Below, piece after piece: positions 46,155 to 59,100 of a DNA stretch of 64,000 nt; position 1 is the stretch's first letter; each line of letters starts with the position of its first letter. The DNA comes from Pohlia nutans (lineage: Eukaryota; Streptophyta; Bryopsida; Bryales; Mniaceae), in the NCBI GenBank assembly GCA_022496805.1, contig CM040088.1:14353001-14417000 (forward strand), written 5' to 3'. The translations under genes and the position numbers were made by a program. The notes below the pieces were generated by a model. That model was not told the origin of the DNA and did no database searches. It worked only from the letters and a program-made list of their open reading frames with translations.

Positions 46155-48783
46155 TCATGGGAATTCCCAGAGTGCAGCATGGCTGTTGGGCTGCTCAACC
46201 TCCGCAACCAATTGCAAGCCCCCGCCGTGGTCCAAGCATTCTCGCACATGCTGCCGCATCCACGCGCTGTGCACGGCATTCGCATCCGTGGCCCCGTCGC
46301 ACTTGGGTTTCTGCGGGAAATGCGTGCACGGCTGCGTCGACACACCGTCGAAGCACGAGCTCACAGTCCCGTTCGCCATCGCTTGAACCCTCGTGTTGAG
46401 GTACAATGCCTTCAACCCTCCGATTCCTTGCGGCACGTACCCGAATGTAGAATACGAGCTGATGAGAATCACATCGCTGAAGCTCAGCAGCCACATCTCC
46501 ACGAACGCCGTTTGCGATTGATGTAACGATCGGTCTTGACTTCCCTGCACGATTCAGCACACATGACCGTTTCATTCTGTTCTCCGATTTCTACTTCCCC
46601 ATGTTTAGCTGCTCTTTCGTGATTCTGGTGTATAATTCAACCCCATTTGAATTCTATTATCTTCGCAATTGAATCGGTCATGAATACTTGGTCTTTTCGA
46701 GGTTAAGTACAGAGTAGAATCGAAGAAAACATGGAATTAGGGTTTACCAAGTGGGAGACCATGTGGAAGCGTATGACGGTGTTGTCCACGTTCGGTTTTC
46801 GTGCATACAAGTCTTTGATTTCGTCGTAGTACTTGAGTTGCAGGGATGTTACGAGGACCGAGATTTCCGTGGAGCCTTCCCATCCGTTGCGGGCGAACGA
46901 CATGAAGTCTGATGCATCGTCGTCTTCCGTTTTCAGCTTTGGCAGTACCTGGTGGACAGGGCATCAGCGATCGAGGGAATAGCAAGTACATTGAGACGAA
47001 GGGAATTGATTGATTGCACTACAAGGAGACTGGTCGCTTCTCACTGCTATATTGAGCCATTCCAGAGTTGCTGAATACTTTTGGTCACATAGAACAAGGG
47101 TTTTCTCGATTTCAGTCAGTGAAAAGCGATGGGTTTACTTGTAGTGTTACCTCACGGCTTTGGAGGCAATCCATGATGCGATCGAAGACGACAGGGTCGT
47201 AATCGGCGAGGTTGTCACGCCCGTGGAGGCGCACTTGTACCCCGATGCGCTTGGACGACCCGGCGAGGTATCCGAAGTAGAGACGGACAATGTGCGCCCA
47301 GAGCTCGTTCTTGGGAAGCAGCAGCTTGTGACTCAGGATTGTGAAGACATCTTCGGGAGCAAACAGCGCGTTGAGACGCGCCCACAGGGATGGCACCATG
47401 AACAACCTCGTGACGTAGTACTGGTTGCTTGTCCACCCCAGCCATCGCACATTCATGAGGCCGAAGTGCGTGTGGTCGCAGAAGAATTGCCCGTCTGCCC
47501 ATGACTACATGATCCCAACACCATCAATTAGCAAATAACCGAGTTTTAACTAAAAGTGGCTTTATTCGGCAACTTCTGAATTCAGTGGATGGGGATATCG
47601 TCAAATTCACAGGGAGAATAGAATGGTGAAGATCGTGGTATTGATGGGGCACATGTACGTTGTTGGGGAGTGTCCTCAAGTCTGTAGTTTTAGAGGAGCT
47701 TGGAGGAAGATATAGGTAAAACAAATTTCACTCGATGGATAGTGCACCCCTTGTGTTGATGATCTAAGAGGTTGAGGTGATGAATTCAGTGCAAAGTTCA
47801 ATGGATGGAGAGAACCCTCATCTTGAGAGATGCTTAATGTGAGTGATGGGGAGTGCACTCCATTCCCAAAACATCTTTCTTAGTACATGAGCCATGAAGC
47901 TTCTGGATTGACCAAGTTAGGACAAAGACTGTGTATGACACCCGATTGCCCTCTATCACAATCCCTATCGCCCAGATTTCAAAACCGAACTGAACCCGAT
48001 ACGCTTTGGATAAAAGCCTGTTGAATGAATAGGATTAGGAATCCGAAGCTGGTTAGGGTTTAGGGGTTTGAGTACTACCTGGATGTGGTCGAGGCGGAGA
48101 AGAACCATGTTCACGTCGGTGAAATTCTTGGCAATGGCCACATTGATGCCCTCAGCCTCCGTCACGTTTTGATACGGGAAATTCTCGGGCAAGAACCACG
48201 AAGACTCAGGAAAGGGATCACACAAGAGATCCTTGAACTGCTTGCGCCCCTCCACCAACACGATGCGGTCAGTGGCTAACCCGTACGCAAACGCCGAGGT
48301 CAACGACAAGAGCTTATTCCCCAGGCCCCCGGCGCCCTCCATGACAATGAGGTAATTGCAGTCATCCGTCTTGTCTCGCTCGTGCAGGAAAACGTGCGTC
48401 CAATTCTTCTTGTGCGAGCATGCCTTGTGCATCATCACGTAGCGATCCCATGCTCGCACAAACGCCGGCGATGGGGTAAACCGATCCGGGTGGCGCCGGA
48501 ACATGAGATGCTGCGTTCTGGCAAGACATGCCGGGTCGTGGGTGACGTTCATCATCAGTTGTTTGTTGTCAGGAGGTGGCGCTGTCATCTTCATCTTGAG
48601 GTTCGCCATCCTGAGCTCGGCTGTCTTTCTTGCCCAGCCGAGGACGGTTTCCACGTCCATGGCGAACAAGCATGCGAAGATCACCATGGTGCCTACGCTG
48701 AGCAAGAAAATGCCGTTTCGCCAGAATGGTACTACCTTCCCTTCTTTCATCTTCATGATTCGAACTGAAGCCAAAGTCTCCAC
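46155..48783 (-). CDS. Plant GT37 fucosyltransferase (xyloglucan FUT-like), 4 exons
   Basis: Exons 48783-48079, 47504-47151, 46948-46748, 46544-46155 join in phase 0 to 549 residues, the usual family length. A cytoplasmic stub is followed by a signal-anchor (GIFLLSVGTMVIFACLFAM, about residues 24-42), so a type II Golgi protein. The GT37 donor-site region is visible: GGLGNKLLSLTSAFAYGLAT DRIVLV, then DLLCDPFPESSWFLPENFP. Exon 2 has the IGVQVRLHGRDN motif, and exon 4 SDVILISSYSTFGYVPQGIGGLK. The family transfers fucose from GDP-fucose to cell-wall glycans such as xyloglucan or arabinogalactan proteins; the acceptor cannot be told from sequence. No stop or frameshift was found. The start Met could instead be the second or third Met (MKMKEGK). 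Confidence 0.92.
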
Positions 48784-50050
48784 GATATTTGAAGCTAATT
48801 CCTGTGAATTGTCGTCATTGTTCTCTTCACTTTGTGTGCATCTTGGATACCCCAGGCAGGTCTATTGGTGATTTCATGTGACAGGAAGACGAATTCTGGG
48901 CAAATCTTAGCTTTACGAAATCAGCAGCTGATCAATCCTGCAGCCACTGGGACGGAGCTCATGCGTGACCTTGTATGAAACTCATCTGCTCTATTAGAAA
49001 GAAAAATAAAATACTGGGCGTAGTCCTGCACAAGATTGGGAAACCAACCAACTGTGACGGTCATTAGAAATCCGGCAAGGTGGAACCTGTACCCGCTTTT
49101 TCGCACAACGGTGGTGGCTCTAGCATTTCCTTTCCAACGTGTACAACTGAAGGCAGAGAAGAAAAGGAATCCAAGTTTGTTTGGGCTACGTTCCAAAGTT
49201 TCTTCTCCAGACTAGGCATGGCGACTAGAAAGAAATGCTACACAGTAAATTGGATCCGCGTCTAGAAGAAGAAGCGGTACATGAATCAGCATCTCCTCCA
49301 ACAAATCGAATCAAAGTACTCTGATGAGGAGAAAGTCACAAAGACGTGCAAACACGAGCTCAACTACAATGTCCAGATCCCTAATTGCAGTACAGCAATT
49401 CAAGAGCTTGTGACCATGGACTTGTGGAACGAGAAGATGGAGTGGCGCTCGGCTTGCTGGCTGGCGTTTCAATTGATGCCAAGATCCCACCGAGGTCATC
49501 TGTGCAACAACCAGGAGACTCCATAACTGATGTAGCAACTCTACGGTCACGTTCTCAGAGACCACCCCACGTTCTCAAAGGACTAAACTTTGAAGAATGT
49601 GGATTGCTTGTTTATTCAATGGAATTGCAAAAGCGGTCAGGATTGGTAGTTTGTTCAATAAAATTGTAACATATGCACAATTCCAATCGAGGAGACGATT
49701 GCCATCGGTGAACTAGTGACATATATATTGTACACATAATAAGAAGTTAATTAGGAAACTTGTAAAGATGGAGTTCTGGAAATCTATTCTATTAAATGCA
49801 CATTGTCATGTAATCTGTCATGACCCGTTGTCACGAAAACAGTCACGTTTTCATCCTGAATGTTTCATCCTGTCATCCCGAATGTTTTTCAACCAGTTCT
49901 ATAAGACTTTGACCATCTATCCGGTTCATATTCTCCCATGTTCAATGTTGCAGTGCAACATGTCTGTGCTAGTATTGTCCGAGGTACACATGGTTGGACC
50001 TGTATCTGATTATGCCCTCTCAATTTCTCCCAACCTAAATGAAAACATAC
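48784..50050. other. Upstream region of the fucosyltransferase; no gene recognised
   Basis: Likely promoter and 5' UTR of the minus-strand gene. Short ORFs on both strands (for example 49281-49526 plus, 49311-49565 minus) show no recognisable domain. Confidence 0.4.
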
Positions 50051-50598
50051 TTAACCCTTTACTGTCCCAATTCAACACTGTTTTCAAAGATGCGCTATGA
50101 AATGTTCGATGAAACCCTAAAATGGAGTAGATGTACATAGAAAACTTGTAAATGTCAATGTGAAGATCACATCTGTACGGTTGGATGCATCATATTTTTT
50201 ATTAATGTTTTTTATTTAATTTTGAAAGGTTTTCTCTTGAAATTCAATTAAAAATCCCAAATCAACACAAAAAAATTTCAAAAAATTGTAATGAAATTGG
50301 AATAACATGCCCTACGAGATGGTATGGTTTCCATTATTTGATTCTACCTATTTTGGAAAATCATGTTTGAGGTCTCACTTTTTGAACTAAGAATGAAACT
50401 TCACATTAACCGATTGTGTTAATTTTCTAAAAATCATAATAACCTATTTTGAAGATCCAAACCGTTCAAAGAATAGTCAAGTTGCACAAGAACCAAGAGT
50501 AATTTTGGTGGATGAAAACTGTCCAATCTGGATGAGATCCGAACAGCTTCAATCTGTTCGTCGTCCAATATATGGACATTGGCGTACTAAAGGGTTAA
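50051..50598. mobile_element. TTAA-flanked element, copy 5 (540 bp)
   Basis: Element 50055-50594 lies between TTAA tetranucleotides. Left terminus CCCTTTACTGTCCCAAT; right terminus inward CCCTTTAGTACGCCAATG followed by the hairpin GTCCATATATTGGAC, the same placement as in copies 1 and 3. No ORF. Confidence 0.75.
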
Positions 50599-50941
50599 AG
50601 TTGGTGCATACAAAGAGTGCTTATTGCATTGTCAAAGGTTGGTTATTGTGCAATTTTCTGTCTTTTTCAAGGTTTTAAACTTTTTAAATGGATTCAAAAT
50701 GGAGTGATCTAGTTAGAGGTTATATAATGCAAGCAATTGTAGAGAATTTTTTTCAAAATAATAAAGATTAAAATTTGTCTAACATCAAACTTTGTAATCA
50801 ACAACACATTTCGTGCTATAAATTTTGATTGAAAGAATTTTTTAGGATTAATTTTCTTCATATTCAATGATTGAAATTGCATTTAGATCTTTGTTCGAGT
50901 AAGTTCAAACTAAAAATAATTTCTAGACGTTTAATGCTTTC

Positions 50942-51137
50942 ACTACACTGAAATTACGATGTACTATAGGTGGGTGAATGGAGTGAGTACATTCATCCAT
51001 TTGAACAAATTCTCATCCATAATAACAAATTTTCGTCCAATTTGGATGAACTTTGCCACAATATTTTGAAAAAATAATTATTAGTAAAGCCTCTCGTAAA
51101 TACAGTAGGCCATAGCATATGGTGATTTCAGTGTAGT
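50942..51137. mobile_element. Small MITE with ACTACACTGAAATTACG termini (196 bp)
   Basis: Inverted ends ACTACACTGAAATTACGATG and (inward, right) ACTACACTGAAATCACCATA. Related to the element at 9877-10440. No ORF. Confidence 0.7.
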
Positions 51138-51475
51138 ACAAAACCATTCTTGTATTATGTTTTTTGGAATACTATTTACATCTTTGCATGCCCAGGGTGT
51201 CTTTGTACTCCTAAATTCAATAAAATTAAACGTGGAATTGAGTTTTTACTTTTTTATGTGATACATATGTTTGGATCAAAAACTAGTACACCAAAATCTA
51301 GAACTTGAATCCACATTATGAATTATACACCTAGCATTACCATAACCCCATAGTAAAGATCGGAAGTGCTTTTGAACATTAAGTTTATTCCCAAATTATT
51401 AAAAAGAAATCTCTTCAATTCAAATAATGAACTTTAAGAACATAATTTGTGAACTGAATTAAAAAGTTGTGGCCC

Positions 51476-52393
51476 TTAACCCCTAAAGAACCATGTTCAT
51501 TTCTAAAATTTTATCACTTCTCGTGATGTTTTCAAAAACGCAGTTGTATCTCTCAATTGGTGTTCATGTAAAAAACTTCACTGTTGAAGCTCAAAGAGGA
51601 TTTAGTCGTGACATTGTATATCAATTTTCATGACAATCTATCATATATATTACATGATTATAAGGTTTGATCATGAGTTGTTTTTTGATTTTTTGAGCAA
51701 AATCATTAGGTCATTCACTAGAACATTCTCATAAATTCTAGAACCATGATTAGAGTTTGAAATTTCAAGAGCATAAAAAGATGCATTGTATCTAGGTGCT
51801 CACAAAAATGGTGTTCTAAAACTAAATACAATAACAATGATTGATTCCAAAAGACTTATGTTTGGGTGAAGTGACTTGTTGGTGACTAGCTAAGCCGGTG
51901 TTTGTGAAAGTTATTAATTGTTACATTGCATAAAATGTGTAAAGATTTCAAAATATTTTTGGAACATTTCAAAATATTCCAAAATAACATAAAACATTCC
52001 AAAGATTCCAAAGATTCCAAAATATTCCATTTAAAAATATTTTAACATTTTCCATAATAATTATGTAGTGTTAATGACGCTGTAATGACAAATGTTTTAC
52101 ATCTTGTACACTTTTTTTTTCTGACAAATATGACGCCCTAGTGTGAAAACGCCCTTTAGGTCATCAAGTTCTATAACTACCATGTCCCAAATTCACCTGC
52201 GTTAACGTTTTAGTTTTTTCCCGACGGATTCATCAAAGTGATTGCACATCTTGAACGATTTTTGTGTTCTTGTAACAAACATTTACAATTCTCTAGTTAA
52301 TATGGAGTCAACATTATAGAATCCAGATAAGTTATTAAAAGTAATAAAATTATTCTTGGACACAATGTGTCCTGCTGGTCTTTTAGGGGTTAA
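51476..52393. mobile_element. TTAA-flanked element, copy 6 (910 bp)
   Basis: Element 51480-52389 with TTAA on each side. Termini CCCCTAAAGAACCA and (inward) CCCCTAAAAGACCA. It is the longest complete copy. The interior is AT-rich with a run of ATTCCAAAATATTCC-like repeats at 51955-52040 and no transposase-like ORF. Confidence 0.75.
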
Positions 52394-53274
52394 AAAGAAA
52401 TTTTGTTGTATGTTGCCCTTATTAAAAACTAATGTCACATGGCATATGACAATTACAAGAAATCATTACTTAGCCAAGAAAATGAAATAAGTCATAGAGG
52501 ATGAATCCAAACTTGAAATTGCACGCAAATTTTTATTAGAATTTTGTAATGAAACTTTGTATTTCCAAAAACTTGAGCCCAAAAACTAAAAATAAAAATA
52601 AACCTACAACAACTGACATAATCTTCAAAAGACACAAAATTTGAAACTTTTGAAGCATCAAATTCCATCCTAGCTTCAATCCATCTAGAAAAGATTCAGA
52701 GTTGTTCATTGAAAAAAATAAAAACCAAACAATTCTTCAATAGTAATTTTAAAATTTTGATGATTTTTTATAATCACCAAATAAAAAAATTGATAAACAA
52801 AAATGCAAGCTCATTAAAATGAACACGAAAGTATGATAACTCTTCAAATAGTAAATTTATTTCTACATAGACTCTTCGACAAAGAGTGGACATGAAAATA
52901 TTTTAATGACTTACATACAGTAACGCAAGATAAGATTGAATGTTTAGAAAATAAAGTATAATTGAAACATTTTATTTCAAACATTTGGTTCCATCATAAG
53001 TTTCAAATCTTTTTTATGATTAACATAGATATTTAAATTCTAAAATAATTTATAGCAAACAAATTTATTCATTTTATAAATAATTCTATAAAAAAAAATG
53101 ATTTATGTTGGAATGAGTTTTATGTTTAAATCAGAGTCTAGTGGTCTCACAAGAATTGGAAATTTGATCATTTCTCAAAAGGTAGTATCCCTCATATGTG
53201 CCCATAACAAAAAATAAACAGGTAGTCAGTTTTAAGTTGTGCACAAGGTGTCTGCAACATACCACTACTTGTTG
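52394..53274. other. AT-rich intergenic, no gene
   Basis: No domain, repeat family or terminus recognised beyond general AT-richness. Confidence 0.4.
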
Positions 53275-53453
53275 TATATTCACAAGATCTGGTCACTAAA
53301 GTGTCTATTCCCGGAAGGGGAGAGTAGTCTTGTATCAATGTCCCTTTGCCCGGTGGGCATTGGCTCATTGTCAAGACGAACAGACACTTTATTCACGCCG
53401 GCCTCGCAAGAGGACCGGAGTTTCTATCTATCTATCTATTTATATTCACAAGA
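53275..53453 (+). mobile_element. Short retroposon with (TATC)n tail and 13-bp duplication
   Basis: Body 53288-53440 (153 bp), flanked by TATATTCACAAGA at 53275-53287 and 53441-53453. It shares CCGGTGGGCAYTRGSTCATTG, CGAACAGACACTTT and GACCGGAGTTTCT with 11311-11424, and ends in (TATC)n. Target-primed retroposition is implied. SINE or 5'-truncated LINE cannot be decided. Confidence 0.8.
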
Positions 53454-54210
53454 GAAAAAATCAAAGGTAACAAATGAAAAGTGGAAAGCAATATATAATG
53501 AGCGTTGCATGCTACACCTGTTGTCCGCTACTCTGTGACCCGGGTGCCATCGCTTCAAAACTCCCGATCCACATTCACCACAATTGGAGCACCAGCAACT
53601 CTCCACAAACATGCAATTAGGAAAACGGGCTTAGGGTGTGTCTACTGAGTTGTTGTGGATTACAATATTGCCGCTTGGAGGAAAAAACCCTTTGAGCATT
53701 GATTGTTGTTGTGTCGTGCATGTATGGTATGTTTAATGCACATAGCCCAACGTGCCGCCAATTTGACACAATCTACATGGATATTATGAGAGTGAATCTC
53801 ATAAATAAGGCCTTCAAAGAAGATTTTGAAACATGGAGGGAGGGTAGGGTTTCAACAATCCAATCTCCTCTGTAGGAAGTTGGTACTCAATAATTAAGCT
53901 CATAAAATGAACCCAATCATTAGGAGGCAATCCACTTTAGCATAAATAAGTTCCGAAATTGAACTTAGTAAGTAAAGTCACATGTACAATTTAGTTTGAG
54001 CAGCAAGACAGATTTCTAGGCTTAGGTTTCAAAAACCAAAGCTAAATCAAAAAAAAAAAAAAAAAAAAAAAATGAAAAAAAAGAGAGATTTCAAGCATAA
54101 ACTGGAGCCTCACCTCTACACTTCATCCACTCACAAACCCCTATAGTAATACATATCTTCAAGAGCTTTCTTCCATTTTGGGACCCCTCATTTAATGGCT
54201 CACTCTCAAT
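53454..54210. other. Intergenic with long A-run
   Basis: No gene recognised. An A-tract of over 20 nt at about 54049-54072 is followed by more A-rich sequence. It lies just downstream of the TIR pseudogene and could be a retroposon tail. Confidence 0.4.
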
Positions 54211-54640
54211 CTAGTGCAAATCTTCTAACTTGATGTCATAAAATACAAGAAGGATGACCTTTCCACTACTCAACATATCACATAACTCCTGCAAATAGTA
54301 CTTTGACTCTCCGTAGCACTTGGAAAAGACAGCCACGTGAACACATGCACCATTCCGTGCTGCATCTCTCGACTTAAAATATGCCGCCCTTGCTTGATGC
54401 ACTTCGCAGCCACAAAAGGTTGAAATCCTGCCCTTTTGAGAGCATCATTGAGATGCGCAACAGATGTCCGCTTCACATCAGGTCCGCCGAGGTTTATGAA
54501 AACATTGTCCTTGTGATCAGGTTCAGATTCTGATGCCAGTCTGGTGCACCAGCAGACCCGGAAGCTACGTCACTTCTAACCTTTGTTTCCACATCAACAG
54601 CGCTATTCCCTAAAACAGCTTTCCCATTATCCATTTCTAC
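54211..54640 (-). pseudogene. TIR-domain (disease-resistance type) pseudogene fragment
   Basis: From an acceptor-like TTTAATTTGCAG at about 54641, a leader MDNGKAVLGNSAVDVETKV is open, then the frame shifts. The TIR beta-A/alpha-A region follows (NVFINLGGPDVKRTSVAHLN, ALKRAGFQPFVAAKCIKQG), then a second shift, then NGACVHVAVFSKCYGESKYY, LQELCDMLSSGKVILLVFYD. These are the classic TIR strands of plant TIR-NBS immune receptors. At least two frameshifts are needed and no NB-ARC follows, so it is a broken fragment. Confidence 0.85.
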
Positions 54641-56133
54641 CTGCAAATTAAACCAAGAGATTCCTATCAAGGCCCACTAGGGAAGACGGCACACAACTGA
54701 CCCATGCTCAATGCAGACGAGCCAGAGTGTGAAAAGCTTTGCGCTGTTCTCAGATTCATTAAAAGCGCAAAGCTTTTCATACTCCAACCAAAGGTGGACA
54801 CTCGACAGGCTTTCACAATATACAGTCGAGATACATAGTATATGGTTACTAATAAGAACAAACTATATAAGATAATCGTATATACACACAACTGATGTCA
54901 CACTTCCTTGTCAAATGTATGAACCCAAATGCATGTCGCTCCAGAAAGAAACTGAACTAACGACTTCTGAATTGCACGTCGACCAAATCGGGAGTTGTGA
55001 CGTATGGATTATGGAAATCACCTCTCAGTTCTGTGAAGGTTTCTCCAGTCCTTGGAATCGAGTATTGCGATGGTGACAACAGCCGGAGTTGCTCGAATTC
55101 CCATATCTGTACAGATTGTTAGAAACTTTATTTACCACTTAGAATGTCCTATGACCAGCTAAGGCAGTCTGATGTAGCAATCAAGGAGATTTAAGGTTGA
55201 GTATAAAATTGACTTTTAGGTCTACTGATCGACTTTCTCGACCTTTCCTAACAGTTGGAACTGCTTCAATTTCTGCGACTTCGCAGATCCCAAAAAAGTT
55301 GCTCAAGTTACGCTTGCAATTGCGGTGTAAGTATCAACGAAGATGTGGACACGATGAGCCAGTACTTGAAAATAAGTTTCTGGATTACCTCCACAAAAAT
55401 ACAAAGGGTTGGCTCCTGCAAAGCGGAATGTACCAACTTACAGGCCATGATGCATTGTTCTGTACGTGCCTGATCGTCACAGAATCTTTTCTACGGAGGT
55501 CTTGATCCTGAAACACTTCAGCTGCTTCCACTTGTTGTGAGGAACGCTTCTCCATGGCTACGTAACTTGTATAATTGGTGAACATTCCCTGAATGCACTT
55601 GTTTTGAGAGTTACCAAGTGGAGGGAATGTTTCATGGGAGCTACACTTCAGTGGCGAGAGGGATCAGTAATAAATGAACGACTCTGCATGTCGACCAGCT
55701 TCTCTAAAATGTACTACAACTCTATCCCCTGATAATGGAAAAGACGGTACAAAGCCATCGTCATTCAAGATATTCTTCAGTTCGATGGAAGAGAAGCCTG
55801 ATTCTACTTTAGATGTTTTTCATCTGATAGGCCTGCTAGATTGCGGCAGAAACATGTGGGTTGACAGCCCCTTCCACCCTGGTTGGTGTATACTCTTGGA
55901 AATCGAACACAGACACGTCACTGGTACTTGGAGCCTTGTCAGCAACCTCTAAAGCATGGGATCGCCAGCAAATGGCTGACTATCTTCGATGAGTACCGTA
56001 GTATACAGAGAGACGGAGTGTAATTCATGAATTCTTCCTTGGACAAGAAAGCACCTTTTTGAAAGCCACCAGTCAAAGGTCCAAATGCCTAGAGAGCTTG
56101 GTAGGAGGCCCAAAAATGGAATCGACAAAGGCA
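54641..56133. other. No gene recognised (downstream of U-box gene)
   Basis: A minus-strand open stretch at 55110-54957 (IWEFEQLRLLSPSQYSIPR ... VDVQFRSR-stop) follows a CAG acceptor-like site and could be an unplaced exon. Another at 55585-55385 is open. Neither is recognisable. They may belong to the TIR gene or be chance. Confidence 0.35.
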
Positions 56134-59100
56134 TCATGATTGAACCGCTGGGACTCGTGCATCATCACCAACCCCATTGTGGTCTCCAGCTGCTCTTGCT
56201 AAAGATCGATATTGCAGTCGCACACTCTCTCCACTGTCCAATAACCGAACCAGGTACCTACAAGCAGATATAGACTCTCTTAGGCATGTGCTATATCCTT
56301 TCAAACCCTGGTCAGCTATGCCAGTGAGAACGATCCAAATTTCGTTGCAACTGCAGTCTCAAAAGACTTGATAATAAAGTCATCTAATTCTCAGCAACAA
56401 GTGAAGCTCCTTACCATCCATTCAGACATTGAGAAGTAATGCAAGCATCTCTACCCACGAACTTTTCAGGTGTGCGCTTGTTGCCCTGCAAAAGTTCAAC
56501 GCGTGCATGTTCCACAAACCGTGAAACTCATGACCTCGAATGATGAGGTCTACCGGACCGTAGTAACACAAATCAGTGGGAATAAACATTTCATGATTAT
56601 ACCAGAATGGATCACGTCTGACAGATTCAGAAGACATTGCAGACACAACTCACTAACAAGGCTTTCCACTGATCATAACATCAAAACCTCCTGGAACAAG
56701 TTACAGTTTTGTACTTTGCAAGCAATGACCTTCCTGCATATTTGCTATTTCCCAAGAAAGGAAAGAAAGAGACCCAAAAAATTTCATCATGTCAGAACGG
56801 GAGTACTGGAACAACCAGAATGATGAAAAGGGCAGGATGTACCTTAATCATGACTTTTTCATTGACAGAAAATGGATACTGAACACCCTTCCCTTGGCTA
56901 CCAGTACGTGGACTGACATCCTTTTCAGGTGACTTTGGAAGTTCCTATAAGAGAGAAGATGTTCCGGAGGGTCAACAGGGTCAGCCCAATTTGTCGTGCG
57001 GTATAGGAATGTGAACGCAGATAACACATAACAACACTAGTAGTTCCTCTACAAGGAATGTACTTTTACAACAGGTTGTGATAATAGAAAGCACGTCAAG
57101 TGAAACGAATTTTGAACATGGCATGGATTAAAGCTTGCGGAGCCAATACCTTGTCAGTCCTTGTTATTCTAGTCAGGTCAACTTGCTCTCCATTGTGCTT
57201 GGTGAGCCGAAATGATCCAGAATGTAACTGCCTCATTCGTTCCTCCCGATTAAAAGCAGCAGCTGCTGCTCTCAACGCTGTCACATACATTAATGACGAT
57301 GAGTCCCCATCCTCAAGACTCTCAAGAGCTCGATGAATTTGGAATCTCATCGCAACTATAACGTCCAAATGTAACAACTATGATTTAACCCATCAGCTTG
57401 GAAGTGAAAACGTGGCAGAGGAAATACGTAAAAAAATCATAGAAATACTCTTATCGGGGTGCAGGTTACCCTGCCCTCTCAAACATACCGAGGTTTTGAA
57501 CCATAGAGCTTCCCTCCACTGCTGCTCCACAAGATGTACATTGCATCTGCAAGGACAATAATACACGCTTTACAACACCGTATACTGACAATCAAGCAAT
57601 GTATAACATAACTAACTCGTACAGGAGCCAGGAGGGTGACCAAACTGCTGAAGGTAAAAGATTTAGCAGGAACACTCATTGCAGCCCATATGTATCCTGT
57701 GGAGTTACAAATGTATATAAGCTTAGGATGTTAGTCTTCTTAATGCATGGTCTATTATTAAGAGGATGCAAATGGTAATTTGACCTATAGGCCTGTAGTG
57801 CTTTGCAAATAGGTGAGAATTATGAAAGAATGTTCAATGATTTCATCAACAAATAAATAAATATCATCTATTGAAAATCATCTTCTTCATCAATTATTGT
57901 TGTATTCATAACTTAGGCATCCACCTATTTAATTTAATTTCCTCGTGTACATATTGTACACCAATATTTAGCTATAAATTTGTATGCATATGCTCTATTT
58001 TTGTGCCCAAAAAATTTGTATGTTGAGGTATTAATTTTGTAGTGACAGAAACGTGATTCTTGGTTTTAACTGAGTGCACGCCCTGGGAATATTATATATC
58101 GGTGACAACCTTATAGATAAAATGTTGTCTTTCATTTTTCCTTCTGCCTTGACTAGTTTCAAGGACTGATTCCATCTCAAGTGCGAGGGTCAGCGAATCC
58201 CCTAATTATTTGTCGAAAGAAAGTGGACTATCAAATTCCAAAGGACCAGCAGCAAAAGATATTCACGAAACCGCAGCACCTCAACATAGCTTCACAACAT
58301 ACAGGGTCTATTTTTGGAAATATAACCTATCGTTATGCTTTTCTGCGTCTAATGATTTCAGGGGTTTATATGAGATATGTGAAGGAGATTAATGGATTGT
58401 ACCGTATCATATACTCTCTGTAAAGTTCCGCCACCGTAAGAATGACCACAAAAAGAAGCCATGGCATCCTCCAGAAGGGTACCCCTGCAATAAACACATG
58501 TGACAACACAAACGTGAAAGGAAGTTTTCTCGAAGACATTTTACAGGAAAACCGTGTAGCAAAAGTATGACGTCTTTAACCCTGAAGTGTCCACACTTCA
58601 TTTACATGGTCAAACCTCATCAATTTCTCAGATTTTAAAATGTATTATATTTTTTTGTATTTTTCTCATATAATTTATTCTTAAGCCGATTTACACTGAT
58701 ATTTTTCATAATTATTTAAATGAAAATGAATTTCATATTTTTCAAAGTTTTTCTCTTGTAATAGCTATAGTAATTACAAAAATGCATAAAATAGTATGAA
58801 TTTTTTAGGAAAAGTGTAAATAATAGTGATGAACAACAAGGTGTAGCTGGCATACGTGAGTGTCAGAAAGAGCACTTCGCAATGTTGGCTCTGCATTGGT
58901 GGCGATTGGTTCCTGAAAATAATTTAGAAAGTAGTTGTACAATAAGCTGCATGTTTGTCAACTTCAGGAGAGAACCTGATTTGTGACTCATCGGAAACCC
59001 CGAGACTGAGAGTTGAGGCATAATTCGAAGCAAAGGGCATTAAGAAGGAATAGGAAAGTGCTGAAGAGTCTCACAATATTCAAAGGTGCACCGTTGGGAA

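Noticed and set aside
46014..46526. Plus-strand 170-codon ORF across the fucosyltransferase last exon
   Set aside because: Antisense shadow of a conserved exon joined to the 15-bp repeat.
54957..55110. Possible last exon of the U-box gene ending VDVQFRSR
   Set aside because: The true last exon is at 56257-56134 (YLVRLLDSGESVRLQYRSLA), in phase with the preceding exon.
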